From assembly GCF_965228935.1 (NCBI RefSeq), contig NZ_OZ245846.1, forward strand, positions 3,782,001-3,846,000: a DNA stretch of 64,000 nt, read 5' to 3'. Source of the stretch: Ulvibacterium sp965228935 (lineage in GTDB: Bacteria > Bacteroidota > Bacteroidia > Flavobacteriales > Flavobacteriaceae). This document shows positions 46,567 through 54,992 of this stretch, piece by piece (the stretch's first letter is position 1; every line of letters starts with the position of its first letter). The notes under the pieces are model-generated. The model worked only from the letters and a program-made list of their open reading frames with translations. It did no database searches and was not told where the DNA came from. The position numbers and the translations under genes are program-made.

Positions 46567-47343
46567 CTAAACCGCCTGTTTCTTTTCGCTCAAGTATTTC
46601 CAATAGCGTTTCGGGATATGTTGGGTATGCAATTTTTTGTTGATACGGGATTTGATATGCGTACTCCTGAAATAATTGGCCCACAAATCCTGGTAACTGT
46701 ATTCCTCGCCCAGAAACCGGTCACTTTTATGGATACTATTGGCATATACCTCGTTTAAGTCCAAAGAAACAATTTCAACAGTCTGCAGATTGTAGTAAAG
46801 CCCATATTTTCGTTTTATGTCATAAATAAGCCAATGCTGGTCCGCATATCGGGAACGGAAATGTTTGGAAATCAATGGTAGTACATTAAAATCGGGTTCA
46901 ATATTGGCAAAGTAGATGGCATCCTTGGTCAACTGAAATCGTACGAAGGCTTCCATACGATGCTTTTCGCGTCCGACATTTTTGGCCAATTGACTAATCT
47001 TTAAAATAATAGCATCCGAATAATCCGAATGCAACGAAACCTGGGATGCAAACAGTTTTTGAATATATCGGTAGAGTAGAAGCTCAATCCCCTTGTATTC
47101 ACTCAAAAAAGCAAAATATATGTTCTTAATGGCCGTGTTGCTTTTGTTCTGGATACCGTTCCAGACCCGTTTTGCCTTGTCCATTTGGGTGAAAATGATC
47201 TCTGTATCCGAAAAAAGGGCATTCTGCGCCTGTCCATTACGCTGGATATCTGCAACATTTATCCTTTCCTCAAAAGCCTTGAATACGGCGGTCAAAAAAC
47301 CGTTAAAACTTCCATCGTAAATTAAAATTCTGGTGTCGTCCAT
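46567..47343 (-). CDS. DUF4130-type DNA metabolism protein (TIGR03915-like)
   Basis: A 258-residue protein starting DDTRILIYDGSFNGFLTAVFKAFEE, the characteristic opening of the family that is either stand-alone or fused to uracil-DNA glycosylase-like (UdgX) domains elsewhere. The DUF4130 core continues through FRSRYADQHWLIYDIKRKYGLYYN. No UDG domain is fused here and none is adjacent. It starts one base after the radical SAM stop codon, so the two are translated from one message. Its biochemical role is not established; association with radical SAM DNA-repair candidates is a known family trait. Confidence 0.9.
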   Translation of the reverse strand: MDDTRILIYDGSFNGFLTAVFKAFEERINVADIQRNGQAQNALFSDTEIIFTQMDKAKRVWNGIQNKSNTAIKNIYFAFLSEYKGIELLLYRYIQKLFASQVSLHSDYSDAIILKISQLAKNVGREKHRMEAFVRFQLTKDAIYFANIEPDFNVLPLISKHFRSRYADQHWLIYDIKRKYGLYYNLQTVEIVSLDLNEVYANSIHKSDRFLGEEYSYQDLWANYFRSTHIKSRINKKLHTQHIPKRYWKYLSEKKQAV

Positions 47344-47344
47344 T

Positions 47345-48607
47345 TTAATTGAATAGTTGTAGTTGCGAACTGTAATTTTTTCTAAACTTCCCCACGGAAT
47401 TTTTTAGGATCATCCCCTTTATCCTTTGTGGTTCCAGTTCATGGTTTTCCCATTGGTTGGAATCACAGATAATGAAGTATTTGGCCCGGTTAAGGGCAAT
47501 GCCGATCTTTTTAAGATGTTCCCAGTTCAATTTTCGGAAACGTCGCGCGCTTATAATCTTACCTACGGAAAGCATGCCGACCCCTGGAATTCGGGCCAAC
47601 ATATCCTTGTCCGCCTTATTGATATCAATCGGGAACAGATGAAGGTTACGTAAGGCCCAACCTAATTTTGGGTCAACATCCATATCCAGATTCGGATGCT
47701 CGTTGTTCAGGATTTCCTGTACTCCAAATCCATAAAATCGCAAAAGCCAGTCCGTCTGATAGAGTCGGTTTTCCCTTAGCATAGGCACTTGCGATCCCAA
47801 GGCTGGTAAACGGCTATCCTCGGCAACCGGTACATAGCCGGAATAATAGACCCGTTTCATTTGGTATTGGGTATAATAATGATGGGCGGAGTACATGATA
47901 TCCTTGTCGGATTCTCCCGTGGCCCCAATGATCATTTGGGTACTTTGGCCGGCAGGGGCAAATTTGGGTGTACTTTTAATAATCCGCTTTTCGGCCTTGT
48001 ACCGGACAATTTCATACTGCACCTTTCGCATGGGTTTGGTGAAATCCTCATGTTTTTTGTCCGGCGCCAACAATTTGAGCCCGGAAATGGTCGGTACTTC
48101 AATATTTACGGAAAGTCGATCGGCATATAGTCCGGCCTCGTACATTAATTCATCACTTGCCCCGGGAATGGATTTAAGATGTATATATCCGTTGTAATTC
48201 TTCTCCAACCGGAGCTTTTTTGCCACGGCCACCAACCGCTCCATGGTGTAATCGGGATTTTTAAAGATACCGGAACTTAAAAAAAGCCCTTCTATATAAT
48301 TTCGTCTATAAAAATTTATAGTGAGATCAACCACTTCCTGAATCTTAAAGGCGGCCCTTTTTATATCGTTGCTTTTGCGGGTTACGCAATAAGCGCAGTC
48401 AAAAATGCAATGGTTGGTCAAGAGGATTTTTAGCAGGGAAATACAACGCCCATCTTCCGTGTAACTATGGCAAATTCCCATGGGTGCAGCGTTGCCCAGA
48501 CCTTTATGGGTATTGGTGCGATTACTGCCGCTACTGGAACAGGAAACGTCATATTTGGCGGCATCCGCCAAAATGTTAAGCTTTTCTTTTATACGGTCAA
48601 AGGTCAT
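47345..48607 (-). CDS. putative DNA modification/repair radical SAM protein (TIGR03916-like)
   Basis: A 420-residue radical SAM enzyme. The 4Fe-4S motif is CxxxCxxC with Cys67, Cys71 and Cys74 (NHCIFDCAYC). A helix-hairpin-helix DNA-binding motif lies near the C-terminus (ARIPGVGMLSVGKIISARR). An N-terminal Cys23 precedes these motifs. The family is predicted, but not shown, to act on damaged or modified DNA. It heads a same-strand block with the DUF4130 gene and probably the AlkD-like gene. A -7 box and repeated operator-like palindromes lie within 85 bases upstream. Confidence 0.92.
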   Translation of the reverse strand: MTFDRIKEKLNILADAAKYDVSCSSSGSNRTNTHKGLGNAAPMGICHSYTEDGRCISLLKILLTNHCIFDCAYCVTRKSNDIKRAAFKIQEVVDLTINFYRRNYIEGLFLSSGIFKNPDYTMERLVAVAKKLRLEKNYNGYIHLKSIPGASDELMYEAGLYADRLSVNIEVPTISGLKLLAPDKKHEDFTKPMRKVQYEIVRYKAEKRIIKSTPKFAPAGQSTQMIIGATGESDKDIMYSAHHYYTQYQMKRVYYSGYVPVAEDSRLPALGSQVPMLRENRLYQTDWLLRFYGFGVQEILNNEHPNLDMDVDPKLGWALRNLHLFPIDINKADKDMLARIPGVGMLSVGKIISARRFRKLNWEHLKKIGIALNRAKYFIICDSNQWENHELEPQRIKGMILKNSVGKFRKNYSSQLQLFN

Positions 48608-48616
48608 ATGGATGTT

Positions 48617-48690
48617 GTAATTATTCCAAAATTATGGAAATATTCCTAATAATGGAAATATTCCCAATAGAATTTTGGAATTATTCCAAA
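48617..48690. promoter_or_regulatory. four GGAA-N3-TTCC operator-like sites between the radical SAM and S24 genes
   Basis: The 195-base divergent gap holds four related palindromes. They are GTAA-TTA-TTCC at 48617-48627 (one arm degenerate), GGAA-ATA-TTCC at 48636-48646, the same at 48654-48664, and GGAA-TTA-TTCC at 48677-48687, whose arms extend to TTTGGAA/TTCCAAA at 48674-48690. Centres are 19, 18 and 23 bases apart. The last overlaps the -33/spacer region of the S24 gene promoter, and the first touches the -7 box of the radical SAM gene. Repression by the S24 protein is inferred. Confidence 0.72.
48627..48634 (-). promoter_or_regulatory. -7 box of the radical SAM gene
   Basis: TAATTTTG on the minus strand, an exact TAnnTTTG match, 20 bases before the ATG at 48607. 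It lies between the first two operator-like sites. No TTTG is present at -33. Confidence 0.5.
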
Positions 48691-48703
48691 TTGTGTATAT
48701 TTG
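48674..48703 (+). promoter_or_regulatory. promoter of the S24 regulator gene
   Basis: TTTG at 48674-48677 and TATATTTG at 48696-48703, separated by 18 bases, both match the Bacteroidota consensus. The fourth operator-like palindrome (48674-48690) covers the -33 box and much of the spacer, which fits autorepression. Confidence 0.65.
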
Positions 48704-48802
48704 AAGTATCTATGAAAGAAAAATTGTTGTGAGGGCATTGTGAGCTCAAATGGACTCAATACCTGTTTTTAAAATGTCCGAGGTGATGCAAATTAAACTG
48801 AA

Positions 48803-49564
48803 ATGGAAAACGAAATCACATTAAAACGCTTTACTGATTTACGGAGGGAGCTGGGATATACCCAGGCCGAATTCGCGAAACTGCTCGGTGTTTCCAATAC
48901 GACCGCCGATATTGAGCGGGGGCGTACCAAACTTTCGGGCAAGGTGGTAACGGAACTTTTACGACAATTTAAGATAAACCCCTTATGGCTGTTCGGGGAG
49001 AGCGAGCAACAGTACTTGGAGACCTCCAATACCAGTGTTATCCCTAAGGTAGTAACTGTGGATTCTTCGGACAAGGAGAACATGGTTTTGGTCAATGCCA
49101 AGGCCGCTGCAGGCTACCCGCAGAACATTCAGGATACGAGTTGGTACCGGCAATTACCGGCGTTTGACCTGCCAATTCCCGAGTTTCGCAATGCCACCTA
49201 TCGTGGTTTTCAGGTAGAGGGGGATAGTATGTTGCCCAACTTGAAGCCCGGCGAATGGGTGCTGGCGAAATCCGTGGAGGACATAGACCATGTAAGCCCT
49301 AATAAAATCTATGTGGTGGTACTGGAAGATGCGGTCTTGGTAAAAAAGATAGAACGATTGCCCAACCGAAACCATATCACACTGGTATCCCTGAACGAGT
49401 CTTATCCCCCCTATGAAATCAAGCCTTTTCAGATTCAGGAGCTTTGGCAGGTAAGTAGCAAGATTACTTTTGGGGTGGATGCCACTACGGAAAAAGGCCT
49501 CCTTAAACAACTACAGGAGTCCATGGAGGAATTGAAAGATCAATTACGGCTTACCAAGAATTGA
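48803..49564 (+). CDS. LexA-like XRE/S24 transcriptional repressor
   Basis: A 253-residue repressor. Residues about 8-65 form an XRE-type helix-turn-helix (LGYTQAEFAKLLGVSNTTADIERG). Residues about 95-220 form an S24 (LexA/CI) self-cleavage domain. The likely cleavage bond is Ala103-Gly104 in KAAAGYP, the catalytic Ser142 is in VEGDSMLPNLKPGEWV, and Lys181 is in AVLVKKIERL. So the protein is probably inactivated on DNA damage, as LexA and phage CI are. It faces the radical SAM repair genes across the palindrome array. No phage structural or integrase genes are nearby, so a prophage repressor is less likely. Confidence 0.92.
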   Translation: MENEITLKRFTDLRRELGYTQAEFAKLLGVSNTTADIERGRTKLSGKVVTELLRQFKINPLWLFGESEQQYLETSNTSVIPKVVTVDSSDKENMVLVNAKAAAGYPQNIQDTSWYRQLPAFDLPIPEFRNATYRGFQVEGDSMLPNLKPGEWVLAKSVEDIDHVSPNKIYVVVLEDAVLVKKIERLPNRNHITLVSLNESYPPYEIKPFQIQELWQVSSKITFGVDATTEKGLLKQLQESMEELKDQLRLTKN

Positions 49565-49610
49565 AGAGAAGGAGCACCTAAATTCTATCGCCCGGACAAA
49601 AGGAAAAGTA

Positions 49611-49646
49611 AACAGAGACTTGAATAAGTCCCTGTTTGTTTGTTTA
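49611..49646. terminator. terminator between the S24 regulator and the peptide gene
   Basis: AACAG-A-GACTT (49611-49621) pairs with AAGTC-C-CTGTT (49626-49636) around a GAAT loop with one internal mismatch, followed by a T-rich tract. It lies between converging genes and overlaps the last codon of the peptide gene. Confidence 0.65.
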
Positions 49647-49832
49647 TGCAGGCACACATATGTAGCCATCGGCAGGAAAACTCATACATAGCAAGGGACA
49701 GCTCTGGGAACCACATTCCCAATGGCCACTACAGGGTTTCCCTAAATTGTGACAAGGATCGGAACCTCCGCTAATCGTCTTTTGTTCCGTTTTAGTCAAA
49801 ACTCTGCCAAGATTTAAAATGGACTTTTTCAT
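49644..49832 (-). CDS. Cys-rich secreted peptide precursor with double-glycine leader
   Basis: A 62-residue precursor. Residues 1-23 look like a Bacteroidota GG-type leader: MKKSILNLGRVLTKTEQKTI followed by SGG at 21-23, the site cut by peptidase-containing ABC exporters. The 39-residue core contains six cysteines (Cys27, 34, 40, 45, 49 and 59) with Gly and Pro between them, suggesting three disulfides or a thioether-modified product. No exporter, immunity gene or modification enzyme is in the window; an exporter could be encoded elsewhere. It could be a bacteriocin or signalling peptide; I cannot choose between them. It is divergent from the channel gene. Confidence 0.75.
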   Translation of the reverse strand: MKKSILNLGRVLTKTEQKTISGGSDPCHNLGKPCSGHWECGSQSCPLLCMSFPADGYICVPA

Positions 49833-50164
49833 GATTAAAATTTAAAGATTCAATTCCTCCCTGAACATTTAAAGACACTCAGGGCTTGTGTCTATTCTTC
49901 GCGAATGAATATCTTCATAATCAAAGAGCCAGCTTCGTGCGATTCAATGGTTTGGAAGGAAATAATTACTGTTGAATAAAAATAGTTCAATGATTTGTTT
50001 TTAGCAAATAAATTCTTACAAAAAATTAAGAAAAAATTTACTTAAACTTTGATTGTATATATTTAGCAATGAATCATCATATTCTTAAGAACTAGGCCAT
50101 GGCCAGGAAAACGGCTAGGTTTTCGAAATTTGTATTTTTGAATTTTAGAAATACAGGCAATTCC
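49833..50164. other. AT-rich divergent intergenic region, no gene seen
   Basis: This 332-base gap separates the divergent peptide and channel genes. It is very AT-rich toward the right. I see a short palindrome, TTCGCGAA, at 49898-49905, and a near-consensus -7 box, TATATTTA, at 50058-50065 on the plus strand. No convincing reading frame or RNA is visible. Confidence 0.5.
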
Positions 50165-51259
50165 ATGAGACTACAGTGGTCTTTTCTCTTTTTTGTGCTG
50201 TTCTCAATAGCGGTAAGGGGGCAATCCACAGATGATAATTCATTTTCAGATTCGGAAGTACTGAAAGTAGGGTATGCGACGGCTCCGCCTTTTGTTGTTC
50301 AAGAGGATACGGTTTTACGGGGTATCAATATTTGGTTATGGAAACGGGTGGCCAAGGATTTGGGACTGGAATTCGAGCTTTTGCCTATGGACTTTTCCAA
50401 TATGTTGGATTCCTTGGAAACCGGAGGTATTGACATAAGTATAAATCCGCTTACCATTACCAGTGAACGGAGCAAGAAAATGGAGTTTACCCATTCCTTC
50501 TACGCATCCAATTCCACTGTTGCGGTGGCAGAGACATCTTCTTTTGACAAGCTCCTAGATTTTGTACGTGCTTTTTTCAACCTTAATTTTTTAAAAGGTC
50601 TTGGGATTTTACTTTTGATCATCTTTTTGTTCGGCCTGGCCGGCTGGTACTTTGAACGCAGGGAAAATCCGGATCATTTTCGCTCTGGCCTCCATGGTAT
50701 CTGGGATGGACTATAGTGGTCCGCCGTTACACTTACCACGGTAGGTTACGGAGACAAGGCCCCGAGGACCAAAATGGGGAAGACCGTTGCCTTGATATTG
50801 ATGTTCGGGGGACTTTTGTTCATTTCGGGACTTACGGCAAGTATTGCTTCCGGTCTTACCGTAAACCATTTGACTAACGATCCGGATAGTTTTAATGAGT
50901 TTAAGGAACGTTCCGTTGGCTCCATAAAAAATACGGGGACCAGTGAATTTCTAAAATCCCGATTCTTTAGGGATTTAACGGAATACAACTCGGTTACCGA
51001 AGGACTTTCGGCTTTAAAAAATAATGCTATTGATGCATTTATGTATGATGAGCCCATTCTGAAGTACCGCATTGCCAAGGATTCATCAATGGCCCATATC
51101 AGTATTCTACCTATTAAATTTGATATGCAATTTTATGCCTTTGGTATCGCTAAAAAGCGGACCGATTTGGAACAGGTCATTTCCCAGCGTATTTTGGAAA
51201 TTATGGAGAGCGAGGAATGGCGCGTTATCTTGAACGAATTTAGACTAAACGAACTTTAG
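50165..51259 (+). pseudogene. GluR0-like ligand-gated potassium channel, interrupted by one in-frame TAG
   Basis: Read through, this encodes 364 residues with the prokaryotic ionotropic glutamate receptor layout. After a signal peptide (MRLQWSFLFFVLFSIAVRGQ) come a bilobed substrate-binding half S1 (VGYATAPPFVVQED, SINPLTITSERS) and membrane helix 1 (GLGILLLIIFLFGLAGWY). Then follow a potassium-channel pore helix and filter TTVGYGD, membrane helix 2 (VALILMFGGLLFISGL), and half S2. Codon 184 (50714-50716) is TAG, just before WSAVTLTTVGYGD. Channels usually have a Trp-Trp pair here, so TGG to TAG is the simplest explanation. Both sides are in the same frame and otherwise intact. The start at 50099 is longer but less likely. 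Confidence 0.85.
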
Positions 51260-51263
51260 GGGT

Positions 51264-52949
51264 TTAAAAACCTACTGCGCTGTCGTCGCCCCTAGGGTCG
51301 GCACCACCTTCCAAACGGCCATCGGGCAAGACCCGAATGGCATCTACCTTGCCTATAACAGGGGTACGTTTCTCGTTTATAGGATATCCCTTGGCTTCCA
51401 AAGTCGATTTTAATTCCGACGGGAAGCCTTCAGGCTCAAAAATAATATGATCCGGTAACCACTGGTGGTGGAAGCGGGGTGCATTTACGGCCTCTTGCAT
51501 GCTCAAGCCAAATTCATGAACATTCAAAATGGTTTGGGCCACAGCGGTTATTATAGTTGAACCACCCGGAGTGCCTACCACCATCCAGAGCTTCCCCTCC
51601 TTTTCCACAATAGTAGGGGTCATACTACTTAACATTCTTTTTTCCGGGGCGATGCTGTTGGCTTCGGCACCAATAAGTCCGAACATATTGGGAACCCCGG
51701 GTTTGGCACTGAAATCGTCCATTTCATTGTTCAGGAAAAAACCCAATTCATCGCAATAGAGTTTTGAACCGTAGGCACCGTTGAGGGTAGTGGTAACGGA
51801 AACCGCATTACCTTGCTGATCAACAATGGAATAATGCGTGGTTTCGGCACTTTCCAAGATTTCGATGGAACCCTGCCGTATTTCTGAAGAAGGGGTCGCC
51901 TGTTCAAAGGAAAAGTTGGCCATTCGTTGCTTGAGATAACTGCGGCTCAGAAGAACATCCAGCGGGATATCCACAAAATCCGGGTCGCCCAAATAGTAAT
52001 TCCGATCGGCATAGGCCCTGCGGGAGGCTTCGGTAAATAATTGTATGGCCTCTGATGAATTATGACCATAGCCGGAAATATCAAAGGGTTCGATCATCTT
52101 AAATATCTGATTAATGGTGACCCCTCCGCTACTGGGCGGACTCATGGAAATGATGCGCAGGTCCTTATACTTAAAAATAATGGGTTGCCTCCATTTCACC
52201 TCATACTTTGCCAGATCCTCCTCGGTAATATAACCGCCTTTTTTCTGTATAAAATCAGCGAGAATCTTGGCGGTCTCTCCCTTATAAAACTCATCACGAC
52301 CGTTTTTGGATATTCGTCTCAAGGTATTGGCCAGGGCCGGATATCGTAAAGTATCCCCGGCCATACATTGTGTATAGAACAAGGTGCTGTCCCCATTGAC
52401 CTCCAAAATCGCCTCCCAATAATGATCTAGCCGGGCCGCTTGTTTTTCCGTAACCACAACGCCCTTGTCCACCAATTCGATGACCGGGGCCATAATTTGT
52501 TCCATGGGCAGCGTACCAAATTTTTTGTGGACTTCAAAAATGCCGGCAATGGTTCCCGGAACACCTACCCCCGTTGCTCCCCTGGTACTCATATTTGGAA
52601 TTACGTTCCCCATGGAATCCAGATACATGTCCTTATGGGCGGACAAAGGCGCTTTTTCTCGATAATCCAATGCACCGACATTTCCATTGGCCTTGCGGTA
52701 GACCATAAATCCACCGCCACCCAAATTACCGGCATAGGGGTAAGCGACTGCCAACGCCAATTCTGTTGCCACCATGGCGTCAAAAGCGTTACCTCCCTGC
52801 TTTAAAATATCGACCCCGATTTTAGAGGCTTCTTCCCTTGCCGAAACGACCATGGCCTTTTGGGCTACCGTTCCAGTGGGTGTCGGGGAACTTTTTTTAC
52901 AGTGAAAGCATAGGAATAATAAGGGGAGGAACAGTATTATTTTTCGCAT
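51264..52949 (-). CDS. ggt: gamma-glutamyltransferase, exported
   Basis: A 561-residue GGT proenzyme that hydrolyses or transfers the gamma-glutamyl group of glutathione and related compounds. An N-terminal signal ends near Cys17 (LFLCFHC), a possible lipid attachment site. The proenzyme self-cleaves before Thr370 in ETTHYSIVDQQGNAVSVT. Substrate-binding features include AGNLGGGGFMVYR, SPPSSGGV and the closing small-subunit GGADPRGDDSAVGF. Length and motifs are normal. Its start overlaps the end of the upstream acpH gene by 13 bases, so the two are translationally coupled. Confidence 0.93.
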   Translation of the reverse strand: MRKIILFLPLLFLCFHCKKSSPTPTGTVAQKAMVVSAREEASKIGVDILKQGGNAFDAMVATELALAVAYPYAGNLGGGGFMVYRKANGNVGALDYREKAPLSAHKDMYLDSMGNVIPNMSTRGATGVGVPGTIAGIFEVHKKFGTLPMEQIMAPVIELVDKGVVVTEKQAARLDHYWEAILEVNGDSTLFYTQCMAGDTLRYPALANTLRRISKNGRDEFYKGETAKILADFIQKKGGYITEEDLAKYEVKWRQPIIFKYKDLRIISMSPPSSGGVTINQIFKMIEPFDISGYGHNSSEAIQLFTEASRRAYADRNYYLGDPDFVDIPLDVLLSRSYLKQRMANFSFEQATPSSEIRQGSIEILESAETTHYSIVDQQGNAVSVTTTLNGAYGSKLYCDELGFFLNNEMDDFSAKPGVPNMFGLIGAEANSIAPEKRMLSSMTPTIVEKEGKLWMVVGTPGGSTIITAVAQTILNVHEFGLSMQEAVNAPRFHHQWLPDHIIFEPEGFPSELKSTLEAKGYPINEKRTPVIGKVDAIRVLPDGRLEGGADPRGDDSAVGF

Positions 52950-53530
52950 AGGGAGATGTACTTTTGTTTTGAAAAAATAATCAACTCCTCAAAAAATGCC
53001 ATAAATTCTTCCTCAAAGAGCGTATAGTGTTTTTCAAGATCCAAAATGGCAAAATTCATTTTGGATTTGTTTTGGGTCCTTCGGTTCATGCCGTTCAAGA
53101 CACGCCCGATGCCCTTCATTTTGGCATAATTTACCAGCCAGTTGTCCGCGATCATATAGGGCATCATTCGTTTTATGCCTTCAGGCAACAACACATAGTT
53201 TACTTCCAAAAGGTCATAAAATCGATCGGCGAATACCTCTAACGGAATGTCCGAATACCGCTTCCAGTTCTTTGCCAAAAAATGATCATAAAAAATATCC
53301 ACGATTACCATACTATAATGACCATAGTTCTTATGCAAACGTTTGCTGCTTTTTTTCGGAATGGGGTGGGCATCCGTATAGGTATCGATTTCCCTATGCA
53401 ATAAAATTCCTTTTTGGATGGAGTCCGGCAAATGCTGGAATTTGTTGCCCCGAATACTATCGGCAATAAAATTTCCTATGGTAACATCATCATCCCCAAA
53501 GGAAAGATAAATATGTGCCAAAAAATTCAT
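52937..53530 (-). CDS. acpH: acyl carrier protein phosphodiesterase
   Basis: A 197-residue protein of the AcpH/DUF479 family, which removes the phosphopantetheine arm from acyl carrier protein. The ATG at 53530 gives MNFLAHIYLSFGDDDVTIGN, the typical opening; longer in-frame starts run toward the divergent glmM gene and are rejected. Other family features are LLHREIDTYTDAHP, VDIFYDHFLAKNW and MIADNWLVNYA. Metal ligands of the HD-like fold are plausible at HREID and YDHFLA. It overlaps ggt by 13 bases at its 3' end. Confidence 0.9.
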   Translation of the reverse strand: MNFLAHIYLSFGDDDVTIGNFIADSIRGNKFQHLPDSIQKGILLHREIDTYTDAHPIPKKSSKRLHKNYGHYSMVIVDIFYDHFLAKNWKRYSDIPLEVFADRFYDLLEVNYVLLPEGIKRMMPYMIADNWLVNYAKMKGIGRVLNGMNRRTQNKSKMNFAILDLEKHYTLFEEEFMAFFEELIIFSKQKYISLCEK

Positions 53531-53576
53531 AATAACGAATTTACAAAGAAGGAACACCGGTTTTATATCAGATGAA

Positions 53577-53584
53577 TATATTTG
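53577..53584 (+). promoter_or_regulatory. candidate -7 box of glmM
   Basis: TATATTTG is an exact TAnnTTTG match 19 bases before the glmM ATG at 53604. No TTTG at -33. Confidence 0.4.
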
Positions 53585-53603
53585 CAAAAACTTTTTCACA
53601 CCT

Positions 53604-54992
53604 ATGACACTAATAAAATCGATTTCCGGCATACGTGGTACCATTGGAGGCCGACCAGGAGATAACTTAACGCCGATAGATGCCGTTAAATTTGCTGGTG
53701 CCTACGGTATGTGGCTCAAGGAGTACTCCCAAAAGGAACAACTAAAAGTGGTCATTGGTAGAGATGCCCGACTTTCTGGGGAAATGATCCAGAACTTAGT
53801 AGTTTCAACCCTTATTGGTCTCGGAATCGATGTCATAGACCTTGGACTCTCCACAACCCCCACCGTAGAAATTGCCGTTCCCCTGGAAAAAGCCGATGGC
53901 GGGATTATTCTAACGGCCAGCCACAATCCCAAGCAGTGGAATGCCTTGAAATTGCTGAATGAAAAGGGTGAATTTTTGGATGCCGAACAGGGCCAAAAGA
54001 TTTTGGAAATTGCGGAAAGGGAGGATTTTGATTTTGCCGAAGTGGGTCATTTGGGGACGGTAACCAAAAACGATGCCTACATTGATATCCACATAGATGA
54101 AGTATTGAATTTACCCCTTGTGGATGCAGAAACCATACGCCACGCCAAATTTAAAGTAGTGGTGGATGGCGTGAATTCCACAGGTGGGATAGCCATTCCA
54201 AAACTTTTGGAGGCACTTGGTGTAGAGGTCATTAAACTGTATTGTGACCCTACCGGACATTTTCCACATAATCCGGAACCTTTGAAGGAACACCTGACCG
54301 ATATTTGCCAATTGGTGGTCGAGGAGAAAGCCGATTTTGGTATTGTGGTGGATCCGGATGTAGATCGATTGGCCTTTATCAGCAATGATGGGGAAATGTT
54401 CGGGGAGGAGTATACCTTGGTGGCCTGTGCCGATTATGTTTTGGGCAAGACCAAAGGGAATACAGTCTCCAATCTTTCTTCCTCCCGGGCCTTACGGGAC
54501 ATTACCCAAAAGCATGGAGGTACGTACGAAGCCGCAGCCGTTGGGGAGGTAAACGTGGTCATTAAAATGAAGGAAAATGAGGCCATTATCGGAGGGGAAG
54601 GCAATGGCGGGATTATTTATCCGGAAAGCCATTATGGCCGGGATTCTTTGGTCGGTACGGCACTTTTCTTAATGTTGATGGCCGAGAAAGGCGGTACGGT
54701 TACCGAACTAAGGGCGGGTTATCCGGCTTACTTCATGAGCAAAAAGAAAATTGAACTGACCCCGGATCTAGATGTTGATGGCATTTTGGAGGCCATGGAG
54801 AAAAAGTATCAAGATGAGGAGGTGAGTACTATTGACGGGGTGAAAATAGATTTTCCCGAAAATTGGGTACACCTTAGAAAATCCAATACGGAGCCTATTA
54901 TTCGAATCTATACCGAGGCCAAAAGTCAATCCGAGGCCGATATATTGGCGGAGAGGATAATTTCTGAAATTAAAGCGGTCGCAGGGATTTAA
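53604..54992 (+). CDS. glmM: phosphoglucosamine mutase
   Basis: A 462-residue alpha-D-phosphohexomutase converting glucosamine-6-phosphate to glucosamine-1-phosphate for peptidoglycan and LPS precursors. It shows the phosphoserine loop TASHNPKQWNA with Ser106, the metal loop DPDVDRLAF, GEGNGGIIYPE for sugar binding, and the phosphate-binding RKSNTEPIIRIYTEA. The opening LIKSISGIRGTIGG is typical of the Bacteroidota enzyme. Its stop codon overlaps that of the convergent sterol-desaturase-family gene: TTAA at 54989-54992 serves both. Confidence 0.93.
   Translation: MTLIKSISGIRGTIGGRPGDNLTPIDAVKFAGAYGMWLKEYSQKEQLKVVIGRDARLSGEMIQNLVVSTLIGLGIDVIDLGLSTTPTVEIAVPLEKADGGIILTASHNPKQWNALKLLNEKGEFLDAEQGQKILEIAEREDFDFAEVGHLGTVTKNDAYIDIHIDEVLNLPLVDAETIRHAKFKVVVDGVNSTGGIAIPKLLEALGVEVIKLYCDPTGHFPHNPEPLKEHLTDICQLVVEEKADFGIVVDPDVDRLAFISNDGEMFGEEYTLVACADYVLGKTKGNTVSNLSSSRALRDITQKHGGTYEAAAVGEVNVVIKMKENEAIIGGEGNGGIIYPESHYGRDSLVGTALFLMLMAEKGGTVTELRAGYPAYFMSKKKIELTPDLDVDGILEAMEKKYQDEEVSTIDGVKIDFPENWVHLRKSNTEPIIRIYTEAKSQSEADILAERIISEIKAVAGI

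Noticed and set aside
48803..49564. S24 protein as a prophage CI repressor
   Set aside because: No integrase, Cro-like gene, replication or structural phage genes are visible on either side; the neighbours are DNA-repair genes.
50774..51259. Separate 161-residue gene starting at an internal Met after the TAG
   Set aside because: This Met follows the pore filter, inside what reads as one continuous channel frame. The two parts are better treated as one interrupted gene.
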